Source: Thermocoleostomius sinensis A174 (lineage in GTDB: Bacteria; Cyanobacteriota; Cyanobacteriia; Elainellales; Elainellaceae). Taken from it: a stretch of 64,000 nt of DNA. Where the stretch lies: contig NZ_CP113797.1 in assembly GCF_026802175.1 (NCBI RefSeq), positions 310,001-374,000 of the forward strand, read 5' to 3'. The stretch's first letter is position 1, and each line of letters begins with the position of its first letter. Made by a program: the position numbers and the translations under genes. This document shows positions 8,584 to 18,212 of the stretch, piece after piece. Below the pieces are notes generated by a model that saw only the letters and a program-made list of their open reading frames with translations, was not told where the DNA came from and searched no databases.

Positions 8584-9966
8584 ATGTCATCTCACACCTT
8601 CAATGAAGTCGCTCTAAAGGAACTGCGCGACGGCTTTACTGGCAACCTGATCACACCCGACAATTCAACCTATGATGAGGCTCGAAAAATCTTCAATGCG
8701 ATGATCGATCGCCGTCCCAGCCTTATTGCTCAATGTGCTTGTGTAGAAGATGTTGTCCGCAGTATTCAGGTTGCCCGTCATTATGGTCTTGAGATTGCAG
8801 TGCGTGGTGGCGGGCACGGTGTTGCGGGTAAGGCGCTTACCGAAGGTGGACTCGTCATCGACCTGCGGCAAATGCATTCCGTCTCAGTTGATCCGATTGA
8901 GCGCACGGCGACGGTTGGGGGTGGAGCTACGATGAGTCACCTCGATCGAGCGACAGAACCCTATGGACTGGCGACAACAGGGGGACGAGCCTCTACAACA
9001 GGCGTGGGTGGATACATCCTGGGAGGTGGCAGTGGTTGGCTTGACCGCAAGTTTGGTCTCGCCTGTGACAACCTCCTCTCCGTCGAACTCGTGACAGCCA
9101 GTGGTGCTGTGATTCATGCCAGCGAAAACGAACACTCAGAACTCTTTTGGGCACTTCATGGTGGGGGTGGTAACTTCGGAGTTGCAACTTCATTTACATT
9201 GCGTTTGTACGAATTATCGTCAGTCAGCGTGATGTTGTTAATATGGTTGCCTGAAGCCGGGGTAAACGTGCTTCGTACCTACCGAGATTTTATGGAATCA
9301 GCCCCTGATGACATCGGCGGTGGTGCGCTTTTTCTGACTGCCCCTGATGAGGAATTCGTGCCCGCATCGTTAGTTGGGAAGATGGCTTTCGTCGTTCTCA
9401 TTACCTATGCTGGCTCATTATCTGAAGCCTATCAGGTCGCAGCCCCAATGCTAGAACTAGGACATGAGGGAGAGTTTATTTCAGAAATGTCCTATGCCGA
9501 TCTCCAATGTATGCTCGACGATCCTCCCGGACATCGCAACTATTGTTCTGTGGAGTATCTTGATGCTTTCCCGAATGAAGCCATCGATCGGTTCTGTGCC
9601 CATGCAAAGAACATGATTGTACCTTCAGCGTCTCAGCATATTCTTCTACCGCAGGGAGGTGCACTAGGACGGGGGCGCTCTGACTATCCGTTGCCGTGGC
9701 GACAGGCTCCCTGGCTGATTCATCCCTACGGTTTATATCAAGATTCGGCTGATGATCAGCGGGTTCGGCAGTGGACTCACGATACTCGATCTGCCCTCAA
9801 ACCGTGGGAGAGCGGGGCCGTCTATCTCAACTTCATTGGTGACGAGGGGCAGGATCGGGTGGTTGCTGGACTTGGACAGGAGAACTATGCAAGGCTGGCA
9901 AACGTTAAAGCTCAATATGATCCAGAAAACGTCTTTCACTTGAACCACAATATCAAGCCGACTTAA
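8584..9966 (+). CDS. Berberine-bridge-type FAD-linked oxidoreductase, 460 aa
   Basis: The N-terminal PCMH-type FAD domain has VRGGGHGVAGKAL with the His (residue 78) that carries the 8-alpha-histidyl FAD bond, and TTGVGGYILGGGSGWLDRKF for pyrophosphate binding. The C-terminal BBE motif is YARLANVKAQYDPENVFHLN. The position that is Cys in doubly linked enzymes is Ala136 here (GGRASTTGVGG), so FAD should be linked through His only, as in many bacterial members. These enzymes oxidise alcohols, sugars or secondary-metabolite precursors with O2, making H2O2; the substrate is unknown. There is no signal peptide. The gene follows the BTAD regulator by 43 bp and, like it, lacks HIP1 sites. Confidence 0.9.
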   Translation: MSSHTFNEVALKELRDGFTGNLITPDNSTYDEARKIFNAMIDRRPSLIAQCACVEDVVRSIQVARHYGLEIAVRGGGHGVAGKALTEGGLVIDLRQMHSVSVDPIERTATVGGGATMSHLDRATEPYGLATTGGRASTTGVGGYILGGGSGWLDRKFGLACDNLLSVELVTASGAVIHASENEHSELFWALHGGGGNFGVATSFTLRLYELSSVSVMLLIWLPEAGVNVLRTYRDFMESAPDDIGGGALFLTAPDEEFVPASLVGKMAFVVLITYAGSLSEAYQVAAPMLELGHEGEFISEMSYADLQCMLDDPPGHRNYCSVEYLDAFPNEAIDRFCAHAKNMIVPSASQHILLPQGGALGRGRSDYPLPWRQAPWLIHPYGLYQDSADDQRVRQWTHDTRSALKPWESGAVYLNFIGDEGQDRVVAGLGQENYARLANVKAQYDPENVFHLNHNIKPT

Positions 9967-9982
9967 TCGGCTCGGTTTGCCG

Positions 9983-10777
9983 CTACAGGCTTAACACTAA
10001 TTGTAATCCCGGTTCTGGGCGAGCATCGTCTGGTAATGGATCGGGGTCGGGTCGCATGGCGGGACAATACCGCGCATAGGCACATCGATCGCACTGTGCC
10101 CCTGGAAAGGGTTGCCACCGTCGATCGCGCCGCAACTCAACGGCCAAATCGCTGACAACAGACTCAACTTGCTCACGATGGGCGGGTGTGGCTTCAAAGC
10201 TAATTTTTTCGCCAGTACGCAGATAGAGCAGACTGAGGCGCTTGAGGGAGCGTTGATAGCGTTGTTCCAAGGCTAGATAGTAAAGCCCAATCTGCAAATC
10301 AATCTCGTCGGGTTCGGATGGCTCAATTTCTTTGGCAGACTTATAGTCAATTAGTTCAAGCCCGTCATCTAGGTAATCTAGCCGATCGTAGCGTCCAGAT
10401 AGAGTGAATTCTAGATTGTCTACCCGCAAACAGCCCTGAATTCTACCTTCCACCGCCACTGGGCGTCGCATCGCCGATTGAGTGGTAATGAAGGTGTGAT
10501 AGTAGCGCCGGAGAATCGATCGTCCTTCTGTAATTTGGCTAGACGTCAGATCGCCGACCTGCTGATTCCAACAATATTCAAACCAATCCCAACGTGGAAT
10601 CGGATCTTGATAGTGCCAGTCTTGATAAATTTGCGCCAACGCTTGATGCAGTGAAGTTCCCAAGGCAGCCGAGCCAAAAAAGGCAGCGCTTTCCAGCCGC
10701 CGTTCATAGCGAAAATAGTAAGCACGAGGGCAACGATAGTAGGACTGTAACTTGGCAGCAGAGAGGAGGTAGGACAT
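9983..10777 (-). CDS. Stand-alone RecB/Cas4-like PD-(D/E)XK nuclease with four-Cys Fe-S motif, 264 aa
   Basis: The start is placed at the internal ATG 10777 (MSYLLSAAKLQSYYRCP), where similarity to the family begins; the longer frame adds 34 poor residues. The nuclease core reads SGRYDRLD followed by LELIDYKSAK (PD-(D/E)XK acidic and Lys residues) and QIGLYYLAL (QxxxY motif). One Cys near the N-terminus (YRCPRAY) plus CDRCAYARYC near the C-terminus give the 4-Cys pattern of the [4Fe-4S]-stabilised AddB/Cas4/RecB class. Family members are DNA exonucleases or nickases. No helicase, CRISPR or cas gene is near, so it acts alone or with remote partners. AGGAGG (on the minus strand the complement lies outside the gene) does not decide the start. 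Confidence 0.87.
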   Translation of the reverse strand: MSYLLSAAKLQSYYRCPRAYYFRYERRLESAAFFGSAALGTSLHQALAQIYQDWHYQDPIPRWDWFEYCWNQQVGDLTSSQITEGRSILRRYYHTFITTQSAMRRPVAVEGRIQGCLRVDNLEFTLSGRYDRLDYLDDGLELIDYKSAKEIEPSEPDEIDLQIGLYYLALEQRYQRSLKRLSLLYLRTGEKISFEATPAHREQVESVVSDLAVELRRDRRWQPFPGAQCDRCAYARYCPAMRPDPDPLPDDARPEPGLQLVLSL

Positions 10778-11524
10778 GCTTTTAACACCGATCGTCTGAA
10801 ACAAATCACCTGAACCAAAACAAATCGCCCGCCTAAAATGGTTGCAATGCTTCCTATTTGGCAACTCCTTATGGCCCATCGAAGCAGCTATACAGGCTTG
10901 TGGCTACTATGATGACACTAGATATAGGATTTGGACAGGTTTTTTGCATTAATTATTTCTACATGTAGAGTTGAGCGCGTTGAATCAGATTTTTAGCTTC
11001 AGAGATCTGCTTAAAAGTTTGTTGCTACCCTCGTTTCCACCACTCATAGAGTGCAGCGTCAGTGAAGCAACCCTCTCGGAAGCACGCAGCTAGCTAATTG
11101 ACGGACCAAAGGTTTCCGCCCTTGCCCTAAATCCTCTCCCCAAGAACGCGGAACTTCAATCCGGTTTCCCTGCTCCTAAGCGGAAAGAAGGGAGTCGGGA
11201 GTCGGGAATGAGGTTAAACTGGCACACGTGACATGCTCCCTTCCTCTCGCCCCGTTCCGTCGGTAAGCGCTCACCAAATTCCGGATCAATTCAAAAAAAT
11301 TTTAAACAGTCTATCGGAGCGTTTCGTCCTTGTCCTCTGGGCATTATGTTGCGATCGGCTAATTGGATTTCCTACATCTTTGGTCGTAACAAATCATCAA
11401 TGATCTTGATCATTTTGAATGATTGGTTATGATGAAAAAAAGTAAAGTCAATAACAAGATTGTCAATTTAGGCGATCGGATTTTGACGTATCTCTAGGCT
11501 GAGACTGAAGGAGCTATCCGATTA
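10778..11524. other. Long intergenic region
   Basis: About 750 bp. It contains a copy of the dispersed palindromic repeat (11117-11213) and ends with the promoter/RBS region of the 45-aa gene. AT-rich blocks occur at 10915-10980 and 11380-11470. No other coding sequence is supported. Confidence 0.5.
11117..11213. repeat. Imperfect palindromic dispersed intergenic repeat, copy B
   Basis: It shares with copies A and C the frame CCCTAAATCCTCTCCCC ... CGGAACTTCAATCCGGTTTC ... GAAGGGAGTCGGGAGTC...GAATGAGG. The palindrome is more decayed than in the other copies. Confidence 0.6.
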
Positions 11525-11662
11525 ATGGATTACATTCAGAAGTTGCTTGAAAAAGTGAAGGAGTGGGCCGGCAAAATTATTGAGGCGCTCCTGGGGCCAG
11601 AAGCGCAGCCGGAGCCAGAGCTAATCCCGGTGCCTGTAAGAGACAGTAACCGCAGACGCTGA
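11525..11662 (+). CDS. 45-aa basic/proline-tailed small protein
   Basis: The ATG at 11525 opens a 45-codon frame: an amphipathic helix (MDYIQKLLEKVKEWAGKIIE), then ALLGPEAQPEPELIPVPV and an Arg-rich end (RDSNRRR). AAGGAG at 11508-11513 lies 11 bp before the start, and a terminator-like hairpin follows at 11712-11736, so this is a complete small transcription unit. I recall similar short proteins with the GPEA-P-E-P-(I/V)PV-R-R pattern in other cyanobacteria but know no function. The amphipathic N-terminus suggests membrane-surface or protein binding; this is inference. Confidence 0.7.
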   Translation: MDYIQKLLEKVKEWAGKIIEALLGPEAQPEPELIPVPVRDSNRRR

Positions 11663-11711
11663 ATGGTCTTCTGATTTGCCTCGCCCAAGTTAAGATATCG
11701 CATTTTTCTAC

Positions 11712-11736
11712 AGCCTGATCAATTCAGGCTTATTTT
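11712..11736 (+). terminator. Rho-independent terminator-like hairpin after the 45-aa gene
   Basis: AGCCTGA (11712-11718) pairs perfectly with TCAGGCT (11724-11730) across a 5-nt loop and is followed by TATTTT. It lies 50 bp after the small gene and before purB. Confidence 0.65.
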
Positions 11737-11962
11737 ATGAATCTATTCAGCCAGATAGCTGGCTATTCCGCCACAATTGTGTAAATTCGCTCTGAGTTCA
11801 GCGAGATGGCTGAAAAAGATTTTGTAAGGATTTTGTAAGGTTCTAGGTCGCATGGCGCGACTCACAACAGTGCCTAGAACTATAAGCCAACCTGAGTCAT
11901 CCAAGCACAACTGCCTGAAAGGAGTTGTACAATGTTTGGGTTGTAAGCTAAGGACACGAGCC

Positions 11963-13258
11963 TTGATTGAGCGCTATACTTTGCCCGAAATGGGCAATCT
12001 GTGGACGGAAACCTACAAATTCAAAACGTGGTTACAGGTCGAAATTGCGGTTTGCGAAGCACAAGCCGAACTGGGCCACATTCCCGCAGAAGCTGTAGAA
12101 ACTATCAAGGCAAAGGCAAATTTTGATCCGCAGCGGATTTTAGAAATTGAGGCAGAAGTCAAACATGATGTGATTGCCTTTCTCACTAACGTCAATGAAT
12201 ACGTCGGAGATGCTGGGCGTTATATTCACCTGGGCATGACCAGTTCTGATGTGCTAGACACAGCGTTAGCCTTGCAACTGGTGGCTAGTTTGGATGTGAT
12301 TATGTCACAACTGGAGCATCTGATTCACGCGATTCGCTTCAAAGCTCAACAGCATCGCGATACGGTGATGATTGGCCGATCGCATGGTATTCATGCTGAA
12401 CCGATTACCTTTGGCTTTAAGCTGGCAGGTTGGTTGGCCGAAGTGTTACGCCATCGCGATCGCCTCTGTGCCGTACATCAACGCATTGCCGTTGGCAAAA
12501 TTTCTGGTGCGGTTGGAACCTATGCCAATATTGATCCACGCATTGAAGCAATCGCCTGTCAAAAACTAGGACTAGAACCGGATACTGCCTCCACGCAGGT
12601 TGTTTCTCGCGATCGCCATGCCGAATTTGTGCAGGCAATTGCCTTGCTGGCCGCCTCAATTGAGCGGTTTGCGGTAGAAATTCGCAACTTGCAACGCACC
12701 GATGTTTTAGAAGTAGAAGAATTCTTTTCTAAGGGACAGAAAGGTTCCTCTGCTATGCCCCACAAGCGTAATCCGATTCGATCGGAACGGCTGACCGGTC
12801 TCGCACGTATGATTCGCGGCTATGCGGTGCCTGCGTTGGAGAACGTCGCGCTGTGGCACGAACGCGATATTTCCCACAGTTCCGTCGAGCGTATGATGTT
12901 TCCCGATTGCTGCACATTGATGCACTTCATGCTGGTAGAAGCCACAGACTTAGTGAAGAATTTATTGGTTTACCCCGAAAACATGCAGCGCAATCTAAAC
13001 CTCTATGGTGGCGTCGTGTTCAGCCAGCGAGTTCTTCTAGCGCTGGTGGAAAAAGGCATGAAACGCGAAGAGGCTTATGCGATCGTCCAATCCTGTGCAC
13101 ATACCGCTTGGAATCAACCCAATGGAGATTTTCATGCCTTGGTTGCTCACCATCCCCAAGTGACCGCCTTGCTTTCACCTGCCGAGATTGAGTCCTGCTT
13201 TGATCCACAACACCATTTGACTCACCTGGATACCGTGTATCAACGGCTCAATATTTAG
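11963..13258 (+). CDS. purB: Adenylosuccinate lyase
   Basis: The enzyme cleaves SAICAR and adenylosuccinate, releasing fumarate, in purine synthesis. From TTG 11963 the protein is 431 aa, the usual length, and begins with the conserved start IERYTLPEMGNLW; AAGGA about 9 bp upstream supports TTG. The longer frame adds 37 unconserved residues. The fumarase/aspartase superfamily signature GSSAMPHKRNP lies near residue 260, with GRSHGIHAEP (catalytic His region) near 140 and TSSDVLDTA near 90. It is a single gene, convergent with the GGDEF gene 47 bp downstream. Confidence 0.97.
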   Translation: MIERYTLPEMGNLWTETYKFKTWLQVEIAVCEAQAELGHIPAEAVETIKAKANFDPQRILEIEAEVKHDVIAFLTNVNEYVGDAGRYIHLGMTSSDVLDTALALQLVASLDVIMSQLEHLIHAIRFKAQQHRDTVMIGRSHGIHAEPITFGFKLAGWLAEVLRHRDRLCAVHQRIAVGKISGAVGTYANIDPRIEAIACQKLGLEPDTASTQVVSRDRHAEFVQAIALLAASIERFAVEIRNLQRTDVLEVEEFFSKGQKGSSAMPHKRNPIRSERLTGLARMIRGYAVPALENVALWHERDISHSSVERMMFPDCCTLMHFMLVEATDLVKNLLVYPENMQRNLNLYGGVVFSQRVLLALVEKGMKREEAYAIVQSCAHTAWNQPNGDFHALVAHHPQVTALLSPAEIESCFDPQHHLTHLDTVYQRLNI

Positions 13259-13305
13259 CAAAAAGCCAAAGGATGAAAAGCCTTAACCCATGACCCCAAT
13301 CCCCA

Positions 13306-14277
13306 TTATGCCCACACATTGGGACAGCCAACGACGCAATTACGTCCTTGGGCTTTAGCTTGCAATAACCGTTGATCGGCACGTTGCAATAAACTTGTTC
13401 CTCTCGCATCATCGGTGATTTCCAAAGTGGCAACCCCGGCACTGATAGTAACGCTGAGATCTAGGGTTTCGTTGATGACAAACGGTTGATAATTGATCAA
13501 CTGGCAGAGGCGATGGGCAATGCGCTGAGCTTCTTGACACGCAGTGTCACTGAGGATAACGACAAATTCTTCTCCACCATAGCGAAACGGCGTGTCATAA
13601 AACCTTAAGTTGTGGCGAAGGCGAGCAGACAGCAGTTTAAGCACTGCATCTCCTACCAAATGGCCATGGGTATCATTGATAACTTTGAAATAGTCTACGT
13701 CCATCATAATGAGGCTGATCGGCACATTCCGACTCCGAGCGTTTTGAATTTGGCGCGGCAGTTCCCATTCAAAGGCACGGCGGTTGTTAAGTTCAGTCAG
13801 CGGATCAGACAGCGCGATCGCCGATAACACATCATTCGCCCGAATCAGTTCTCGATGGTTTTGCACTCGCCTCAACCCCGCTTGTACTTGTACTTGCAAT
13901 CGCCGGTCATAGAACTCCCTTTCTGCGTCAGAACTGATCATTTCAGCATCAGGCATCCAAACATACGCATCGGCTCCAGCCTCTAGCAATTTCACTTCTC
14001 TGTTTAATTGGTCTGATCGATTCAGAGGTTGATCATCAATCACAATGCAGTAGATCCACGCTAGACGGTTTTGCAACTTGATTTGTTGACAAAGCTCGAT
14101 GCCGTGGGGTTGCTCCGCTTGAATCAACACAAGATCGGGCTGTTGAGCTTGAATCAACGGCATGGCTTCAGACGAATTGTCTGCCACCTCGACCGTAAAA
14201 GTTGCCAGGTCACGAATTCGATCTAACGAGAAAGATCGGAAGCGATCGCTTCCAATCACAAGAATTGAAGCGTCCAT
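13306..14277 (-). CDS. Diguanylate cyclase (GGDEF) with degenerate receiver domain, 323 aa
   Basis: Residues 1-125 have a receiver-like fold, but the position of the phospho-acceptor Asp is Gln53 (PDLVLIQAEQP), so phosphorylation there is not expected. Residues 150-320 are a GGDEF domain with the active motif GGEEF (234-238), the metal-binding MMDVDYFK (about 191-198) and an intact inhibitory I-site RFYD (225-228) five residues before it. It should make c-di-GMP with product inhibition. The insertion between residues 75 and 110 of the receiver also departs from the canonical fold. It is a lone gene, convergent with purB. Activation must come from something other than Asp phosphorylation. Confidence 0.92.
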   Translation of the reverse strand: MDASILVIGSDRFRSFSLDRIRDLATFTVEVADNSSEAMPLIQAQQPDLVLIQAEQPHGIELCQQIKLQNRLAWIYCIVIDDQPLNRSDQLNREVKLLEAGADAYVWMPDAEMISSDAEREFYDRRLQVQVQAGLRRVQNHRELIRANDVLSAIALSDPLTELNNRRAFEWELPRQIQNARSRNVPISLIMMDVDYFKVINDTHGHLVGDAVLKLLSARLRHNLRFYDTPFRYGGEEFVVILSDTACQEAQRIAHRLCQLINYQPFVINETLDLSVTISAGVATLEITDDARGTSLLQRADQRLLQAKAQGRNCVVGCPNVWA

Positions 14278-15242
14278 TTAACGTTATTTGCAAGACTCAA
14301 CGAATGGGTCAGACTTCCACAACCACGGAAACCTAGTCGAAATAGCAAATTGAAATAGCACTTGGGTGTCAAGAAGCTATAAGTCTGTGTATTACCAAGT
14401 ATTACCAAGTATTGCTAAGTATTATTTAATGTAGCATTAGCAACTACCTTAACTGCTCCCTATCTTTTTCATTACTCTCTCCAGATCGGGAAGTTACCGC
14501 CGAACTTAAATTGGTAATCAGAAGTTGCCCTCCAGATCAACAGCATTTCATCGGTTGAAGTTAGCGTCGATCTAAGGTTGCTGATAATGCTTGTATGGGT
14601 TCAAGAAGTGACAGCTCCGGTCAGGATACACATCCTGGTATGGCCAATTGGGCACTGATGCCTAAAAGTCTAAACCAACAAGGGAACAACTGTAGCTGCT
14701 TTCAACAATTAACTATGATGAAATAGCCAAAGCGAGAAAAATAGCGCATTTGCAAGTTTTTGGCTTAGCTGCGCTTTAAACTACTTACAACTGGATCAAA
14801 GAAAATTTCGCATTCTTCTTATCTACGAATAACGCCATGCGCCGTTTTTCCGACCTCTCCTTCGTTCTGATCCCTCTCCTAGATTAGGTAAGAGGCGCTT
14901 TAATTGCGCTTGTTCTCATGCTAAGAATAGACAGACGGGAATCAGGGCTAACGGTAGAGTATAGATTCGGATACGTGGTCATTAGAAACAGCTATTCGCC
15001 TAAAATTATAGCCTCGAGATTCTACTGATTCAATTAATTTTTAGTATAATTTTATACCTAAAATTAGCAAGTTTCTATCTGCTATTTCTCTGCTAAGAGT
15101 GTCGTTCTGGTTATTGCCAGTGCCGTCATGAAAATTCAACGAATCAATGCTTGTCTGATTCGCGGCCTGTACAATTGACCTTCAAAGTTCTTTATGCTAG
15201 AGATAGCTTCACCCTCTACATTACTCCTGATAGTTTCTTCCC
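14278..15242. other. Long divergent intergenic region
   Basis: About 965 bp between the GGDEF gene (minus) and alaS (plus). It holds a 10-bp tandem repeat at 14389-14428 and an AT-rich block at 14990-15075 (TTTTTAGTATAATTTTATAC), a plausible promoter region. The frame 15151-15336 overlaps the alaS start out of frame and is not called. Nothing else is recognised. Confidence 0.5.
14389..14428. repeat. Four tandem copies of a 10-bp unit
   Basis: GTATTACCAA occurs at 14389-14398 and 14399-14408, followed by the variants GTATTGCTAA and GTATTATTTA. It lies about 110 bp upstream of the GGDEF gene start, one helical turn per unit. Confidence 0.75.
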
Positions 15243-17873
15243 ATGCCTACTCCTCTTAGCGGCGATCGCATTCGACAAACCTTTCTTGATTTCTATGCAG
15301 CTAGGGGGCATCAAGTTCTGCCAAGTGCCTCATTAGTACCCGAAGATCCAACGGTGTTGCTAACGATCGCAGGAATGCTACCTTTCAAGCCAATTTTTCT
15401 GGGTCAGCGTCCGGCAGAGTTTCCTCGTGCCACCACGTCACAAAAATGTATTCGCACCAATGATATTGAAAACGTGGGACGCACCGCCCGCCACCATACT
15501 TTCTTCGAGATGTTGGGAAACTTTAGTTTCGGCGACTATTTCAAGGAAAAGGCGATCGCGTGGGCATGGGAGTTGTCTACCGAGGTGTATGGACTGCCGG
15601 CGGATCGCTTAGTGGTCAGTGTCTTTCGCGAGGACGATGAAGCCTTCGCCATTTGGAGAGATCAAATTGGCATACCGCCCCATCGCATTATTCGCATGGG
15701 TGAGGCAGATAACTTCTGGAACTCTGGTCCAACTGGCCCATGTGGCCCCTGCTCTGAGATTTATTACGATTTTCACCCAGAGCGAGGGGATGATTCTATT
15801 GACCTCGAAGATGACACCCGTTTCATCGAGTTCTATAACCTGGTGTTTATGCAGTACAACCAGGATCTGGAAGGCAATCTAACCCCGCTGCAAGCCCAAA
15901 ACATCGATACAGGTATGGGGCTAGAGCGCATGGCGCAGATTCTCCAGCAGAAGCCCAATAACTACGAAACCGATCTAATTTTTCCGATTATTGAAACCGC
16001 CGCTAAGATTGCGGGCATTCGATATACCAAGGCAGATGAGGCGACCAAAGTATCGCTAAAGGTGATTGGGGATCATATTCGAGCCGTTGTTCACATGATT
16101 GCGGATGGTATCACAGCGTCCAATTTAGGGCGGGGCTATGTGTTGCGTCGCTTAATTCGACGAGTGGTGCGGCACGGACGGCTGATTGGCATTGAGCAAG
16201 CCTTTACCACAGACGTGGCAGAGTCTGCCATTGCCCTGATGGAAAAAGTCTATCCAAATCTGCGCAGTCGAGAGCCAGCCATTAAGGCCGAGTTGCAGGT
16301 CGAGGAATCACGCTTTCGAGAAACGCTCGATCGCGGCGAAAAGTTGTTAGCTGACATTATGTCTGGGCTACCTAAAGGGGGGGAAATTTGCGGCATAGAT
16401 GTGTTTGAACTATACGACACCTACGGGTTCCCGGCTGAGCTAACCCAAGAAATTGCTGAAGAACAAGGTTTGACCGTAGACATGGCGGGCTTCGAGTCCG
16501 AAATGGCAAAACAACGCGATCGCTCGCGTGCGGCTCACGAAACGATTGATCTGACGGTACAAGGAACATTAGACAAACTGGGCGGGCAACTGCACGAAAC
16601 CGAGTTTTTGGGCTATACCGAAGTGTCGAGTTCGGCTCGCGTCACGGTGCTGCTAGTAGATGGCAAAACAGTGGAAACCGCAACGGCTGGTACCGACGTG
16701 CAGATTGTGCTTGATCGCACCCCTTTCTACGCAGAATCCGGGGGGCAAATTGGCGATCGAGGGTATCTATCGGGTGATGAAGTCGTGGTACGGGTTGAGG
16801 ATGTTAAGAAAGAAGGCAGCCTATTTGTTCACTTTGGGCGGATCGAACGGGGCACTCTAGCAGTGGGCGATCGGGTAACAGCACAGATTGATCTGGCTTG
16901 TCGGCGACGGGCCCAAGCTAACCACACCGCTACTCATTTGCTGCAAGCAGCGCTGAAGAAATTGGTTAACCCCAATATTGCCCAAGCAGGGTCGCTGGTG
17001 GCGTTCGATCGGCTGCGGTTTGATTTCAATTTGGCACGCCCGGTGACGCCAGCCGAACTTCAGCAGATCGAAGACCAAATCAATACCTGGATTGCCGAAG
17101 CTCATGGGGCCCAAGTTGCTGTCATGCCTCTAGTAGACGCCAAGGCCAAAGGTGCAATCGCCATGTTTGGCGAAAAGTATGCCGATGAAGTGCGAGTGAT
17201 TGACTTCCCAGGGGTATCAATGGAACTGTGCGGTGGTACGCACGTCAGCAATACCGCAGAAATTGGTCTGTTCAAGATCATTTCGGAGTCGGGTGTGGCA
17301 GCTGGGGTGCGACGAATTGAGGCCGTGGCTGGGTTGGCAGCGTTGGAATACTTAAGCCTGCGCGATCAAATTGTCCGTGACTTGAGCGATCGATTTAAGG
17401 CAAAACCGGAGGAATTACCCGATCGAATCACGGCACTGCAAACTGAATTAAAAACTACACAAAAGCAACTAGAGTCGCTGAAAGCCGAACTGGCACTCAC
17501 TAAGTCTGAGCAACTGTTGGGGAAAGCTGAAGCGATCGGTAATGTCAAACTACTGGTGGCTGAGTTAGGCAATGTCGATGCTGAATCTCTCAAAACAGCG
17601 GCAGAACGATTGCTGCAAAAGCTGGGTGAAGGTGCGGTAGTGTTAGGATCAGTTCCTGACCCCGAAAAAGTTAGCCTTGTGGCCGCCTTTAGTCCTAGCC
17701 TCAACAAGCAAGGGTTGCAAGCGGGCAAATTTATCGGGGCGATCGCCAAACTCTGTGGCGGCGGTGGCGGTGGGCGACCGAACTTAGCACAGGCGGGTGG
17801 ACGTGATGCCAGCAAACTTCCCGAAGCCTTGAACACGGCACGGCAGCAGTTAGAAGCCGAACTGGCAAAGTAA
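15243..17873 (+). CDS. alaS: Alanyl-tRNA synthetase, 876 aa
   Basis: It charges tRNA-Ala and edits Ser/Gly mischarging. The ATG 15243 begins with the usual [20 protein letters not shown]. The class II catalytic domain (about 1-440) includes [17 protein letters not shown]-type motifs and [15 protein letters not shown]. The editing domain has the zinc-binding [12 protein letters not shown] and MELCGGTHV (about residues 560-670). The C-terminal C-Ala domain ends with the glycine-rich [18 protein letters not shown]. The length is normal. The truncated frame 17878-18069 follows 4 bp after the stop. Confidence 0.98.
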   Translation: MPTPLSGDRIRQTFLDFYAARGHQVLPSASLVPEDPTVLLTIAGMLPFKPIFLGQRPAEFPRATTSQKCIRTNDIENVGRTARHHTFFEMLGNFSFGDYFKEKAIAWAWELSTEVYGLPADRLVVSVFREDDEAFAIWRDQIGIPPHRIIRMGEADNFWNSGPTGPCGPCSEIYYDFHPERGDDSIDLEDDTRFIEFYNLVFMQYNQDLEGNLTPLQAQNIDTGMGLERMAQILQQKPNNYETDLIFPIIETAAKIAGIRYTKADEATKVSLKVIGDHIRAVVHMIADGITASNLGRGYVLRRLIRRVVRHGRLIGIEQAFTTDVAESAIALMEKVYPNLRSREPAIKAELQVEESRFRETLDRGEKLLADIMSGLPKGGEICGIDVFELYDTYGFPAELTQEIAEEQGLTVDMAGFESEMAKQRDRSRAAHETIDLTVQGTLDKLGGQLHETEFLGYTEVSSSARVTVLLVDGKTVETATAGTDVQIVLDRTPFYAESGGQIGDRGYLSGDEVVVRVEDVKKEGSLFVHFGRIERGTLAVGDRVTAQIDLACRRRAQANHTATHLLQAALKKLVNPNIAQAGSLVAFDRLRFDFNLARPVTPAELQQIEDQINTWIAEAHGAQVAVMPLVDAKAKGAIAMFGEKYADEVRVIDFPGVSMELCGGTHVSNTAEIGLFKIISESGVAAGVRRIEAVAGLAALEYLSLRDQIVRDLSDRFKAKPEELPDRITALQTELKTTQKQLESLKAELALTKSEQLLGKAEAIGNVKLLVAELGNVDAESLKTAAERLLQKLGEGAVVLGSVPDPEKVSLVAAFSPSLNKQGLQAGKFIGAIAKLCGGGGGGRPNLAQAGGRDASKLPEALNTARQQLEAELAK

Positions 17874-17877
17874 ACCA

Positions 17878-18069
17878 ATGGCTTACAGCGACTTTACTCT
17901 AGCCAGCGTTAAGACGACGCTTGACCTGAATGTTGATGAAAGCCAAAGTCTGTTTCAATCCGTTGAACGGGTGCAGCCGTCTGAATTTTTAACGGTGGCA
18001 TTACAGGACTATCTACCACTGGCAACAGCTATCAATACAATTCTAGGAATTCTCTTGCAACCGTTCTAA
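17878..18069 (+). pseudogene. N-terminal remnant of a cyanobacterial DUF protein, 63 codons
   Basis: The frame starts MAYSDFTLASVKTTLDLNVD and continues LFQSVERVQPSEFLTVALQD, YLPLATAINT. This matches my memory of the N-terminus of a family of roughly 200-aa cyanobacterial proteins (MAYSDFTL..VK..F.L...E...LF......PS..L...L....PLA.AINTEKARSE). Right where the family continues with EKARSE, this copy changes to ILGILLQPF and stops. I find no continuation in the other frames to about 18200. It lies 4 bp after alaS, so it is probably read through with it. It is either a decayed gene or a short retained peptide. The family assignment is from memory and not checked. Confidence 0.6.
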
Positions 18070-18212
18070 ACGGCTCCCTTGATCAGTACTTCATAAATCC
18101 TCACAAATTGATGGTCAACTTCCACGAGTTGGATGCAACACTCCCTGGCGATCCCAATTAACGTTACAATCTGTGACCGAAGACTCGATATACACTCAAG
18201 GAAACAGAATTT

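Noticed and set aside
8965-9030. Loss of the second flavin-linking Cys as a defect of the FAD oxidoreductase
   Set aside because: Many bacterial family members have only the His link and a TTGVGG-type segment here, so Ala136 is normal variation.
11852-11962. Longer N-terminus for PurB
   Set aside because: The extra 37 residues are not conserved; TTG 11963 with AAGGA upstream gives the family's normal start.
14389-14428. CRISPR-like reading of the tandem repeats
   Set aside because: Units are 10 bp and directly adjacent without spacers, and no cas gene is present.
15151-15336. 61-codon frame overlapping the alaS start
   Set aside because: It overlaps the certain alaS start in another frame, and its protein has no family resemblance.
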